A DNA stretch of 10,397 bases from the NCBI GenBank assembly GCA_964425275.1, contig CAYRLZ010000006.1, positions 1 to 10,397 of the forward strand, written 5' to 3'. Under the pieces are notes generated by a model. It was not told where the DNA came from. It saw only the letters and a list, made by a program, of their open reading frames with translations, and ran no database searches. The position numbers and the translations under genes are program-made. Positions 1 to 6,950 of this stretch are shown here, one piece after another (position 1 is the first letter of the stretch; each line of letters starts with the position of its first letter). This DNA comes from CAYRLZ01 sp964425275 (GTDB taxonomy: Bacteria; Hydrothermota; Tepidihabitantia; Tepidihabitantales; JBDRVQ01).

Positions 1-1
1 G

Positions 2-637
2 CATTTAAGAGATATAATTGAGATTTATCCCCTGATTAACCGGGGAATAATTCCAAGGTATCAATACACTGTCCGTGACGTACTTACAGGGAGGACATTT
101 ATCTTCTATGCGGAGGAGTTATCGGTGATAAACTCAATGAGATTTATCTTTCTCCTTTTAACCTGGCTTAAGAGGCACGGGATTCCGTTAGAGGAGGTAG
201 AGATAACCACCGACAATGGTTCGGAATTCATTGGCTCTGTTTACAAGAAAAGGGATCCGGGCTTTTCTTTGGTGGTGACAAGTTTTGGTAGTCGACACAA
301 CACGATTCCGGTAAGAAGACCGGAGTGGAATGGTTGTGTGGAGAATTTTCACGGGAGGATAGAGGCGGAGTTTTATGAGGTAGGAAGTTTTAGGAGCCGG
401 GAGGGTTATTTAGGCAAAGCGTATTCTTTTACTTTTTATTTCAATTTAGAGCGGAGTAATATTGAAACCGGGTTAACTCCCCGGGAGGAGGTTTTTGCTA
501 AGACTCATATAAGAGATAATCGCTTTTTTGCTTTTCCTCCTCTAATTCTGGATGATTTAGAGGTATTTAGCGATGACCTTCTTTCTAGGTACGATGTCCC
601 CGAACACCACAACCTCATCTTCAACGCCCTGGTTTAG
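2..637 (+). CDS. DDE transposase / rve integrase-core protein, 5'-truncated by the window edge
   Basis: The reading frame is open from base 2 to the TAG at 635-637, giving 211 visible residues; the true start lies outside the window. An rve-type (RNase H-fold) catalytic core is readable. The first Asp is in VRDVLTG (visible residue 26), the second in TTDNGSEF (residue 71), and the Glu is in NGCVENFHG (residue 114). The C-terminal YFNLERSNIETGLTPREE matches the usual end of IS481/IS3-like transposases, where a 'Y-N-x-R-x-H-x-x-L-x-x-x-TP' block is common. The enzyme would cut and join element ends. No terminal inverted repeat is recognisable between the stop and the hydrogenase promoter, so the element's right end is not defined, and it may be an immobile remnant. 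The exact IS family is uncertain. Confidence 0.82.
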   Translation, partial: HLRDIIEIYPLINRGIIPRYQYTVRDVLTGRTFIFYAEELSVINSMRFIFLLLTWLKRHGIPLEEVEITTDNGSEFIGSVYKKRDPGFSLVVTSFGSRHNTIPVRRPEWNGCVENFHGRIEAEFYEVGSFRSREGYLGKAYSFTFYFNLERSNIETGLTPREEVFAKTHIRDNRFFAFPPLILDDLEVFSDDLLSRYDVPEHHNLIFNALV

Positions 638-639
638 AA

Positions 640-667
640 TTGACTTTTTTTAAAATTTGCCTATACT
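640..667 (+). promoter_or_regulatory. Sigma-70-type promoter of the hydrogenase operon, probably leaderless
   Basis: A -35 box TTGACT (640-645) and a -10 box TATACT (662-667) are separated by 16 bases, each one mismatch from consensus. Transcription should start about 6-8 bases after the -10 box, near 673-675, while the hydB ATG is at 676. No Shine-Dalgarno sequence lies before that ATG. The -35 box begins 2 bases after the transposase stop codon. Confidence 0.72.
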
Positions 668-675
668 ACGAAGTT

Positions 676-1716
676 ATGAAGGCCTTGAAGTTAAAGAAGG
701 AACTTTTAGTTGACTTCCTAAAGGGGTTAAAGGCCTTCGGCAAGGTCTACGGTCCAGTGCGGAAAGGAGATAAATATGTCTATGCCGAATTGGTTGATTT
801 CTCCCTTTTGGAATTGAAGGCATTAAGGACGATTCTACCCGTGAAGAAATTTCTCCTACCACCCCGTTTTTCTATTCTTAACTTTAACCCCAAAGATGGT
901 TATGCGGATACCTTATCTTCAAAATCTCCGCAATATTTTCAGATAATTTTTGGTCTTCATCCCTGTGAGATTCATAGTATTTTAATTTTAGACCGATTGT
1001 TTAAGGAGCGTCTTCCTGACCCTTATTATCTGGCGGCAAGGGAGAGGACAGTAATCATCGGACTTTCTTGTGTGCCGGACGATAAGTGTTTTGCCCGTTC
1101 CACCAATACCCATTTTGTGGAGGAGGGGTTTGATTTAGGGTTTAATGAATTGGGCGACCACTATTTAGTCTGGGTCGGCTCTTCCATCGGTGACGATTTG
1201 GTGCGAAACCGGCTTGATTTGTTTGACGAAAATATTACCCAAAAAGATTTAAGTCAGTATATTGAATGGCGGAAGTGGCGGGATAGTCAGTATCAACTCC
1301 AATTAGATTTGACTGGAATGCCGGATATAATGGAATTGAGTTATGATTCACCAATCTGGGAGGAGTTGGGAGAAAAATGTTTGTCCTGCGGTGCCTGTAG
1401 TATGGTTTGTCCCACCTGCCCTTGTTTTAATGTCGTAGATTACCTACCAGTCGGAGAGAGAGTTGGGACTCGGGAGCGGCAATGGGATTCCTGTATGTTG
1501 AATGACTTCGCTTTAGTCGCCGGCGGTCATAACTTTCGGGAGAAGAGGTCTTCCCGGGTGAAACTCTGGTACACCCATAAACTGAAAGCCTTTATTACCG
1601 AATTCGGTAGACCGGCTTGTGTTGGTTGCGGTCGGTGTATTGATACCTGCCCAGTCAAGATAAATGTCTTAGAGGTGGCAAGAAAGTTAAAAGGCGAGGA
1701 GCCAATTGGGAAATGA
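676..1716 (+). CDS. hydB: Group 3b [NiFe] hydrogenase (sulfhydrogenase), beta subunit, 4Fe-4S electron-transfer protein
   Basis: This 346-residue protein resembles HydB of Pyrococcus furiosus sulfhydrogenase and AsrA of anaerobic sulfite reductase. It should relay electrons between the hydrogenase dimer and the flavoprotein HydG in the cytoplasm. An N-terminal region with the family's FGLHPCEIHS segment is followed by two ferredoxin-like cluster motifs: C235-x2-C238-x2-C241-x3-C245, with further Cys at 248 and 250, and C315-x2-C318-x2-C321-x3-C325-P. I chose ATG 676 over an in-frame TTG at 640 because the TTG lies inside the -35 promoter box, and the protein from ATG starts where I recall the family starting. 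The stop overlaps the hydG start as ATGA. Family assignment rests on motifs plus the gene order B-G-D-A. Confidence 0.9.
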   Translation: MKALKLKKELLVDFLKGLKAFGKVYGPVRKGDKYVYAELVDFSLLELKALRTILPVKKFLLPPRFSILNFNPKDGYADTLSSKSPQYFQIIFGLHPCEIHSILILDRLFKERLPDPYYLAARERTVIIGLSCVPDDKCFARSTNTHFVEEGFDLGFNELGDHYLVWVGSSIGDDLVRNRLDLFDENITQKDLSQYIEWRKWRDSQYQLQLDLTGMPDIMELSYDSPIWEELGEKCLSCGACSMVCPTCPCFNVVDYLPVGERVGTRERQWDSCMLNDFALVAGGHNFREKRSSRVKLWYTHKLKAFITEFGRPACVGCGRCIDTCPVKINVLEVARKLKGEEPIGK

Positions 1717-2552
1717 GTAATAGTAATCCCTATCTTCCCATTCCGATGCGGATTGTCCGAAGGTATAATCTCACCAGTGATGTCCGATTTTTCCAGGTGC
1801 GTCCCTTAGCGATGGAAAGGGCTTTAACCCTCACTTATAAACCCGGACAGTTTATGATGGTTTCCGTATTTGGCGTTGGGGAGGCGCCTTTTTCTATCTC
1901 TTCTTCGCCCTCCCGACCCGGACTCTTAGAATTCGGCATCCGAAAAATTGGGGTATTAACCACCGAATTATTTAAGTTGAAAGAGAATGAGGTGATTGGG
2001 GTGCGCGGACCTTATGGGAATGGTTTTCCGGTGGAGAAAATGGTTGGGCACGACTTAATCATTGTCGTCGGTGGTCTGGGGGCAGTTCCTTTGCGTTCGC
2101 TTCTCCTTTATGCCCTGGACAATCGGGACCTATTCGGCAAGATTTATTTCCTCTACGGTGCCCGGCGACCGGGGGAGATGCTTTTCTTACGCGAATTCTT
2201 AGAACTAAAAGAAAGGGAGGATTTGGAGTGCCTTCTGGCGGTTGACCAAGATGATAGCGGAACCTGGAAGGAAAGAATTGGGGTGGTAACCGAATTATTC
2301 AAGGATGTGAAGGGGATTAACCCGGAAAAGAGTTATGCTGCGGTCTGCGGACCACCGGTAATGTATCGCTATGTGATTGATAAGTTGGTTGACTTAAAAA
2401 TCCCAAAACACCAGATTCTGATGACCCTGGAGAGAAGGATGAAGTGTGGCTTGGGGAAATGTGGTCATTGCGTTATTGGTTCCATCTATACCTGCTTGGA
2501 TGGACCGGTCTTCACCTACTGGGATGTCTTGCATATGAAGGATTTGATATGA
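1713..2552 (+). CDS. hydG: Group 3b [NiFe] hydrogenase, gamma subunit, FAD/NAD(P)-binding with a 2Fe-2S cluster
   Basis: This 279-residue flavoprotein of the ferredoxin-NADP reductase / PyrK / AsrB type is the NAD(P)H site of the complex. The FAD part includes KPGQFMMVSV and the flavin-contact segment EAPFSISSSP. The nucleotide-binding part has the glycine-rich VVGGLGAVPLRSL and the late CGPPVMYRYV motif. The C-terminus carries a 2Fe-2S motif: C245, C250, C253 and C261. In the family it catalyses reversible reduction of NADP+ (sometimes NAD+) with electrons from H2; cofactor preference cannot be read securely here. Its start overlaps the hydB stop and its stop overlaps the hydD start, both as ATGA, which implies translational coupling. 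Confidence 0.92.
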   Translation: MSNSNPYLPIPMRIVRRYNLTSDVRFFQVRPLAMERALTLTYKPGQFMMVSVFGVGEAPFSISSSPSRPGLLEFGIRKIGVLTTELFKLKENEVIGVRGPYGNGFPVEKMVGHDLIIVVGGLGAVPLRSLLLYALDNRDLFGKIYFLYGARRPGEMLFLREFLELKEREDLECLLAVDQDDSGTWKERIGVVTELFKDVKGINPEKSYAAVCGPPVMYRYVIDKLVDLKIPKHQILMTLERRMKCGLGKCGHCVIGSIYTCLDGPVFTYWDVLHMKDLI

Positions 2553-3316
2553 ACCTTAAACCGAAGGTTGGTTTTTATGAGTTTACCGGTTGTGCCGGTG
2601 ACCTATTGACCATTGTTCATTCCGAGGATTATCTCTTAGATGTCTTAAAGAGTATTGAGGTTTGTAGTTTTCGACTTGCTTCCAGCCAAAAGAAGGAAAC
2701 TAACTCACCGCTTGATATTGCCTTCGTAGAAGGTTCAATTACGACCACGGAGCAGGAGGAGAAGTTAAAAGAATTGCGGGCGAAGAGTAAAATCCTGGTT
2801 GCTTTAGGGACTTGCGCGGCCTTCGGTGGTGTCCAGGCGATGTATTCGGGTAAGGGAAGTTTTCTAAAACGTTTCCGTTCGGTTTACGACAAGGGGTTTA
2901 AGATTGTCCAGGCATTTGAATCAAAACCACTTGATGCCTTTGTTAAGGTTGACTATTTTATCCCAGGCTGTCCAATTTCCGCCCGCCTCTTTTTATTTAA
3001 CCTCCCCCGTCTGCTTGCCAACCTCCCAGTAGAACTACCCAATTATCCGGTTTGCGTGGAGTGTAAGTGGCGAGAAAATGAGTGTCTCCTTTTACAAGAT
3101 ATTCCCTGCCTCGGTCCGGTTACCCGGGGTGGTTGTGAGGCGAGATGCCCAAAGGATAATCTCCCTTGTGTTGGCTGTTTTGGTCCGGTGCCGGGAGGGA
3201 ATGTTTTGTCTTGGGAGAAGAACTTATTAGAGAAAAAGTGGACAGCAAGTCAACTGGAAAAGAAAATGCGGTTTTTCTTTGGGACAAAGATTAAAGAGGT
3301 AAAGAGAAGGAAATGA
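2549..3316 (+). CDS. hydD: Group 3b [NiFe] hydrogenase small subunit (delta), Fe-S cluster relay
   Basis: This 255-residue small subunit should carry the chain of Fe-S clusters from the NiFe site towards HydB. Proximal-cluster ligands are visible as C15 (FTGCAGD), C89 (ALGTCAAFGG) and C141 (IPGCPIS). The position expected to hold the second Cys of a CxxC pair is Asp18 instead. The C-terminal half has a dense Cys set for the other clusters: 169, 172, 179, 187, 196, 200, 207 and 210, with the family block PCLGPVTRGGC. I chose ATG 2549 over longer in-frame starts because it overlaps the hydG stop as ATGA, is preceded by AAGGA at 2538-2542, and makes the protein begin as the family does. There is no twin-arginine signal, so the enzyme is cytoplasmic. 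Confidence 0.92.
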   Translation: MNLKPKVGFYEFTGCAGDLLTIVHSEDYLLDVLKSIEVCSFRLASSQKKETNSPLDIAFVEGSITTTEQEEKLKELRAKSKILVALGTCAAFGGVQAMYSGKGSFLKRFRSVYDKGFKIVQAFESKPLDAFVKVDYFIPGCPISARLFLFNLPRLLANLPVELPNYPVCVECKWRENECLLLQDIPCLGPVTRGGCEARCPKDNLPCVGCFGPVPGGNVLSWEKNLLEKKWTASQLEKKMRFFFGTKIKEVKRRK

Positions 3317-4614
3317 AAGACTTTAAGGTAATTAGGGTTGATAGTGTTACCCGGGTTGAAGGACACGGTAATATCTATGTCCGCCTCAGCAAAGGAAAGG
3401 TAAGAGATGTCCTTTTTGAAATTCCCGAGGGTGTGAGATTATTTGAGACCTTAGTTTTGGGAAAGGAGGCACGAGAGGTAGTAAATATCGTGCCAAGAAT
3501 CTGTGCCATCTGTAATATCTCCCATCGTTATGCGGCGATTCGGGCGCTGGAAAAGATTTTTGATTTAAAGGTTTCGTCCGAAGTAATTCTCTTGCGGAAT
3601 TTAATGCATTACGGCGAGATGATTGAAAGTCATAGCCTGCACCTCTTTTTCCTTACCCTGCCGGATTTTTTGGGTTATCCGGATGCCATCGCCATGGTGG
3701 AGAAATACCCGGAGGAGGTAAATACCGGTCTCCGGTTGAAAAAGTTTGGCAATTATGTGATGGAGACAATCGCCGGACGAATGATTCACGGCGAGAACCC
3801 AACCGTTGGTGGTTTTGGCCGCTTCTTAACGAAAGAGGAGTTACAATCTTTAAGGGACAATGCGGAAAAATTAATTCCGGAGGCGATAAAGACTACCGAA
3901 CTCTTCCGAAATCTTCACTACTCAACCTATGCCGAAGAGGGGATGCTCTTTGCCTGTTTGAAGCCACCAACCGATACCTACGGTTTTTGGGGTGATGAAG
4001 TAATGATTTCTAATGGTGATGACCGAACCATAGAGGAGTTTCGGGTTCTGATTAAAGAGAAGGTCTATCCTCATTCTACTGCCAAGCGGACGCTTTATAA
4101 AGACCGACCCTATATCGTGGGCGCCGTTGCCCGAATGAATCTCTTGGGAGAGAGATTGCACGGTGCGGCTCGGGAGGCCTTCCAACATTCCTATAGTTTG
4201 AGTTGGATTAGAAATCCCCTTTATAATAATTTAGCCCAGGCGATTGAAATTGTCTTCGCCTTAGAAGAAATTGTTAAAACCGCCGAGAGGCTCTTGAAGG
4301 TTAAAAGAATTCCCAACCTACTTCCAATCAAAAGAGGAGAAGGAAAAGGGGTGGGGGCGGTTGAAGCACCAAGGGGAACTCTTTTCCATTATTATGAGTT
4401 TAATGAGGGAGTTTGCACCAAGGCGGATTTAATTATCCCTACCGCCCAAAATTACAATGCGTTAGAAAGGCATTTGCGGGTGGCGGCGGAAAACCTCTTT
4501 TCTAATTCGGCACTTTCCCCGGATAAGGCGAAGTTAGAATTGGAGGCAATTGTCCGCGCTTATGACCCCTGTATCTCCTGTTCCTGCCATATCGTCAATT
4601 TGGCATCCAAATAA
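3313..4614 (+). CDS. hydA: Group 3b [NiFe] hydrogenase large subunit (alpha), NiFe active site
   Basis: This 433-residue catalytic subunit binds the NiFe(CN)2CO centre and interconverts H2 with protons and electrons; with the other three subunits it forms an NAD(P)-linked hydrogenase that in some relatives also reduces sulfur or polysulfide. The N-terminal active-site motif is RICAICNISH with C64, C67 and H71. The C-terminal motif is DPCISCSCH with C420 and C423, plus an extra C425. The family is matured by endoprotease cleavage after the final His (H426), which here would release only IVNLASK. TRVEGHG (residues 13-19) is the conserved N-terminal large-subunit segment. The start overlaps hydD as ATGA. 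No maturation protease or hyp gene follows; the next gene is a tRNA. Confidence 0.95.
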   Translation: MKDFKVIRVDSVTRVEGHGNIYVRLSKGKVRDVLFEIPEGVRLFETLVLGKEAREVVNIVPRICAICNISHRYAAIRALEKIFDLKVSSEVILLRNLMHYGEMIESHSLHLFFLTLPDFLGYPDAIAMVEKYPEEVNTGLRLKKFGNYVMETIAGRMIHGENPTVGGFGRFLTKEELQSLRDNAEKLIPEAIKTTELFRNLHYSTYAEEGMLFACLKPPTDTYGFWGDEVMISNGDDRTIEEFRVLIKEKVYPHSTAKRTLYKDRPYIVGAVARMNLLGERLHGAAREAFQHSYSLSWIRNPLYNNLAQAIEIVFALEEIVKTAERLLKVKRIPNLLPIKRGEGKGVGAVEAPRGTLFHYYEFNEGVCTKADLIIPTAQNYNALERHLRVAAENLFSNSALSPDKAKLELEAIVRAYDPCISCSCHIVNLASK

Positions 4615-4673
4615 TTCCAGGCGGATACCACTATCTTTATTATACCATACTTTCGGATAATTAGCAAAAAATC

Positions 4674-4701
4674 TTGACAAAAGAGAATAATCCTTTATTA
4701 T
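4674..4701 (+). promoter_or_regulatory. Promoter of tRNA-Val, possibly also serving groESL
   Basis: A perfect -35 TTGACA (4674-4679) is followed after 16 bases by TATTAT (4696-4701); TTATAT at 18 bases is an alternative -10. The tRNA starts 7 bases downstream of 4701. No terminator lies between the tRNA and groES, so transcription may continue into groESL. Confidence 0.7.
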
Positions 4702-4708
4702 ATACCAA

Positions 4709-4782
4709 GGGCGAATAGCTCAGTTGGCGAGAGCGCCTCCCTTACAAGGAGGAGGTCACCCGTTCAAATCGGGTTTCGCCCA
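4709..4782 (+). tRNA. tRNA-Val (anticodon UAC)
   Basis: A full cloverleaf can be drawn by eye. The acceptor stem is GGGCGAA (4709-4715) with TTCGCCC (4775-4781). The D stem is GCTC/GAGC, the anticodon stem is CCTCC/GGAGG around loop CTTACAA (anticodon TAC at 4743-4745), the variable loop is 5 bases, and the T arm is ACCCG-TTCAAAT-CGGGT. The discriminator base is A4782. CCA is not encoded and must be added after transcription. It reads GUA and, by wobble, other Val codons. Confidence 0.96.
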
Positions 4783-4801
4783 TCTTAGAGAAAAGGAGGA
4801 G

Positions 4802-4948
4802 ATGTTAAGGAATCCTTTTGACCGAATTATGAGTCTAAAAAATGAAATGGTCATAAAGACATCATCGGTTATATATGATATTTCGCTTTCCCAAAAACCA
4901 GAAGGTCCTCAGGGTCTTCTGGTAAAAATGAAAAAGGAGGGTTTATGA
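4802..4948 (+). CDS. Possible 48-residue small protein or leader peptide upstream of groES
   Basis: I do not recognise this ORF. It runs from ATG 4802 to a TGA that overlaps the groES start as ATGA, the same junction style as the hydrogenase genes. The product is basic, begins MLRNPFDRIM, ends LLVKMKKEGL, and has no membrane segment or signal peptide. An AGGAGG (4794-4799) lies only 2 bases before the ATG, closer than usual. An internal ATG at 4829 is an alternative start. Against it: the length is modest for chance, the groES ribosome site lies inside its end, and the stretch could simply be an untranslated leader. If translated, it would couple to groES. Confidence 0.3.
   Translation: MLRNPFDRIMSLKNEMVIKTSSVIYDISLSQKPEGPQGLLVKMKKEGL
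4897..4923 (+). promoter_or_regulatory. Inverted repeat / hairpin in the groES leader with CIRCE-like geometry
   Basis: ACCAGAAGG (4897-4905), a 9-base centre, and TCTTCTGGT (4915-4923) form an inverted repeat with 8 Watson-Crick pairs plus one G-T pair; as RNA the stem could reach 11 pairs around a 5-base loop. It ends 21 bases before the groES ATG. The HrcA operator CIRCE is TTAGCACTC-N9-GAGTGCTAA, so spacing and position match but the bases do not. It could be a DNA operator or an RNA hairpin; a chance repeat is not excluded. Confidence 0.45.
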
Positions 4949-5244
4949 AAGTTAAACCACTTGCCGATCGAGTATTAGTAGAAGTAATAGAAGAAACCGA
5001 AACAAAAAAGGGTGGAATTATTCTTCCCGATACCGCGAAAGAAAAACCGCAAGAAGGTAAAGTAATCGCTGTTGGTCCTGGCCGAATTGATGAAAAAGGA
5101 AACCGTATCCAACCGGAGGTGAAGAAAGGTGACCGCGTCCTCTTTGGTAAATATTCCGGACAGGAGGTTAAGATTGAAGATAAAGAATACCTCATCATTC
5201 GGGAAGATGATATATTAGCCATCATTGAAAGAAAGGAGGAATAA
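4945..5244 (+). CDS. groES: Co-chaperonin GroES (Cpn10)
   Basis: This 99-residue protein is a full-length GroES, the heptameric lid that caps GroEL and encloses substrate proteins in the cytoplasm. It starts MKVKPLADRVLVEV. The mobile loop that contacts GroEL is ETETKKGGIILPDTAKEK (about residues 17-34), containing the hydrophobic IIL contact. The roof and barrel segments GKVIAVGPGR, GDRVLFGKYSG and YLIIREDDILAII follow. A strong AGGAGG (4935-4940) sits 4 bases before the ATG. groEL begins 2 bases after its stop, so the pair is an operon. Confidence 0.97.
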   Translation: MKVKPLADRVLVEVIEETETKKGGIILPDTAKEKPQEGKVIAVGPGRIDEKGNRIQPEVKKGDRVLFGKYSGQEVKIEDKEYLIIREDDILAIIERKEE

Positions 5245-5245
5245 G

Positions 5246-6874
5246 ATGCCAGCAAAAGAGCTGAAATTTAATGAAGAGGCCCGAAGGGCGGTCCTTAAAG
5301 GAATTGAAACCTTAGCCAAGGCGGTAAAGGCAACACTTGGTCCAAAGGGACGGAATGTCGTCTTAGAAAAGAAATGGGGTGCACCAACGATTACCAAAGA
5401 CGGCGTTACGGTAGCCAAAGAGATTGAGTTGGAGGACAAATTTGAGAATATGGGTGCCCAGATGGTGAAGGAAGTTGCCTCTAAGACCTCGGATGTGGCG
5501 GGTGATGGAACCACGACTGCTACCATCTTAGCCGAGGCAATCTATCGGAAAGGATTAAAAGTGGTGGCCGCTGGTGCGAATGCTATGGCGGTTCAGCGCG
5601 GTATTGAAAAGGCGGTTGGTGTGGTAATTGATGAGTTAAAGAAAATCTCAAAGAAGACAACCACCAAACAGGAGATTGCCCAAGTGGCAACCATTGCCGC
5701 CAATAATAACGCGGAGATTGGTAATCTCATCGCCGACGCAATGGAAAAAGTTGGTAAGGAAGGTGTGATTACTGTGGAAGAGGCGAAGAGTATGGAGACA
5801 ACCTTAGAGGTGGTGGAAGGGATGCAATTTGACCGCGGCTACCTCTCTCCTTACTTTGTCACCAATCCGGATAAGATGGAAGCGGAATTAGAAGATGCCT
5901 ATATTCTCCTTTACGAAAAGAAAATCTCTTCGGCGCGCGACCTTTTGCCTCTCTTAGAGAAGGTGGCGCAGAAAGGCAAACCAATCCTCATCATCGCCGA
6001 AGAGGTGGAAGGCGAAGCCCTGGCCACCCTGGTTTTAAATAAGATAAGAGGGACGCTTGCCTGCTGTGCGGTAAAGGCACCCGGTTACGGTGAAAGACGA
6101 AGAGCGATGCTTGAAGATATTGCCATCCTCACAGGCGGTCGGCTCATCTCCGAAGACCTTGGTATAAAGTTAGAGAATGTCCAGATTTCTGATTTGGGAA
6201 GGGCAAAACGAATAATCGTTGATAAGGACAATACAACAATCGTTGAAGGCGAAGGCGCAAAGAAAGACATCCAAGGGCGAATTGAACAGATTCGGCGACA
6301 GATTGAAGAGACAAAATCTGATTATGATCGAGAGAAACTACAGGAGCGATTAGCGAAACTGGCTGGTGGTGTGGCCGTCATTAATGTCGGAGCGGCTACT
6401 GAGGTAGAGATGAAACAGAAAAAGGCCTTAGTAGAAGATGCCCTCCATGCTACCCGGGCCGCGGTTGAAGAAGGTGTTGTGCCGGGTGGGGGCGTTGCTT
6501 TACTCCGTTGCACCCAAGCCTTAGAAAAACTGAAATTGGACGGTGATGAAAATATCGGCGTGAATATTGTGAAGTCGGCATTAGAAGAACCGATGAAACA
6601 ACTAGTGGAAAATGCCGGTATGGATGGAGCGATAGTCGTAGAAAAGGTAAAGAGTGAGAAGAATCCAAATATCGGTTTCAATGTTGAGAAGATGCAATAC
6701 GAAGATATGTTTGCCGCGGGGATAATTGACCCAACAAAGGTTACCCGCACCGCCTTACAGAATGCCTCTTCGGTCGCTGCCTTACTGGTAACGATGGAGG
6801 CCTGCGTTGCCGAAAAGCCAGAAAAGGAGAAAACCCCACCAATGCCACCCGGCGGCTACGGCGGTGAATACTGA
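5246..6874 (+). CDS. groEL: Chaperonin GroEL (Cpn60)
   Basis: This 542-residue ATP-driven folding chaperonin assembles as a double heptameric ring and works with GroES. Seen directly: the ATP-site motifs LGPKGRN (31-37) and GDGTTTAT (86-93), the catalytic aspartate D398 in VEDALHAT, and the C-terminal nucleotide-contact block VVPGGGVALL. The start is ATG 5246 because AGGAGG (5234-5239) lies 6 bases upstream, and MPAKELKF is the normal GroEL beginning; an in-frame earlier ATG at 5225 lies within groES. The tail ends PPMPPGGYGGEY: short, Pro/Gly-rich with Tyr, instead of the GGM repeats common in other bacteria. A strong terminator follows. Confidence 0.98.
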   Translation: MPAKELKFNEEARRAVLKGIETLAKAVKATLGPKGRNVVLEKKWGAPTITKDGVTVAKEIELEDKFENMGAQMVKEVASKTSDVAGDGTTTATILAEAIYRKGLKVVAAGANAMAVQRGIEKAVGVVIDELKKISKKTTTKQEIAQVATIAANNNAEIGNLIADAMEKVGKEGVITVEEAKSMETTLEVVEGMQFDRGYLSPYFVTNPDKMEAELEDAYILLYEKKISSARDLLPLLEKVAQKGKPILIIAEEVEGEALATLVLNKIRGTLACCAVKAPGYGERRRAMLEDIAILTGGRLISEDLGIKLENVQISDLGRAKRIIVDKDNTTIVEGEGAKKDIQGRIEQIRRQIEETKSDYDREKLQERLAKLAGGVAVINVGAATEVEMKQKKALVEDALHATRAAVEEGVVPGGGVALLRCTQALEKLKLDGDENIGVNIVKSALEEPMKQLVENAGMDGAIVVEKVKSEKNPNIGFNVEKMQYEDMFAAGIIDPTKVTRTALQNASSVAALLVTMEACVAEKPEKEKTPPMPPGGYGGEY

Positions 6875-6893
6875 TGCCGACTAATCGCTACCG

Positions 6894-6925
6894 CTCTCTT
6901 TCCTACGGGAAACCTAGGAAGAGAG
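6894..6925 (+). other. Hairpin in the groEL 3' untranslated region
   Basis: CTCTCTTTCCTA (6894-6905) pairs with TAGGAAGAGAG (6915-6925), an 11-pair stem with one bulged T and a 9-base loop. Directly after it, GTTATC-G-GATAAC (6925-6937) is a second short palindrome. There is no U-run after either, so they are not terminators themselves. A role in protecting the 3' end of the mRNA is inference. Confidence 0.5.
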
Positions 6926-6950
6926 TTATCGGATAACCGACCCACCAATT

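Noticed and set aside
640..675. Longer HydB starting at TTG 640
   Set aside because: The codons would fall across the -35 and -10 boxes and add 12 residues with no family match; ATG 676 fits better.
2444..2548. HydD starting upstream inside hydG
   Set aside because: The added residues are an out-of-frame reading of the conserved HydG 2Fe-2S region; ATG 2549 has an AAGGA site and an ATGA overlap.
4615..4673. Terminator for the hydrogenase operon
   Set aside because: No GC-rich hairpin with a U-run is visible; read-through to the tRNA remains possible.
4897..4923. True CIRCE element
   Set aside because: Geometry matches but the TTAGCACTC/GAGTGCTAA bases are absent, so it is not called CIRCE.
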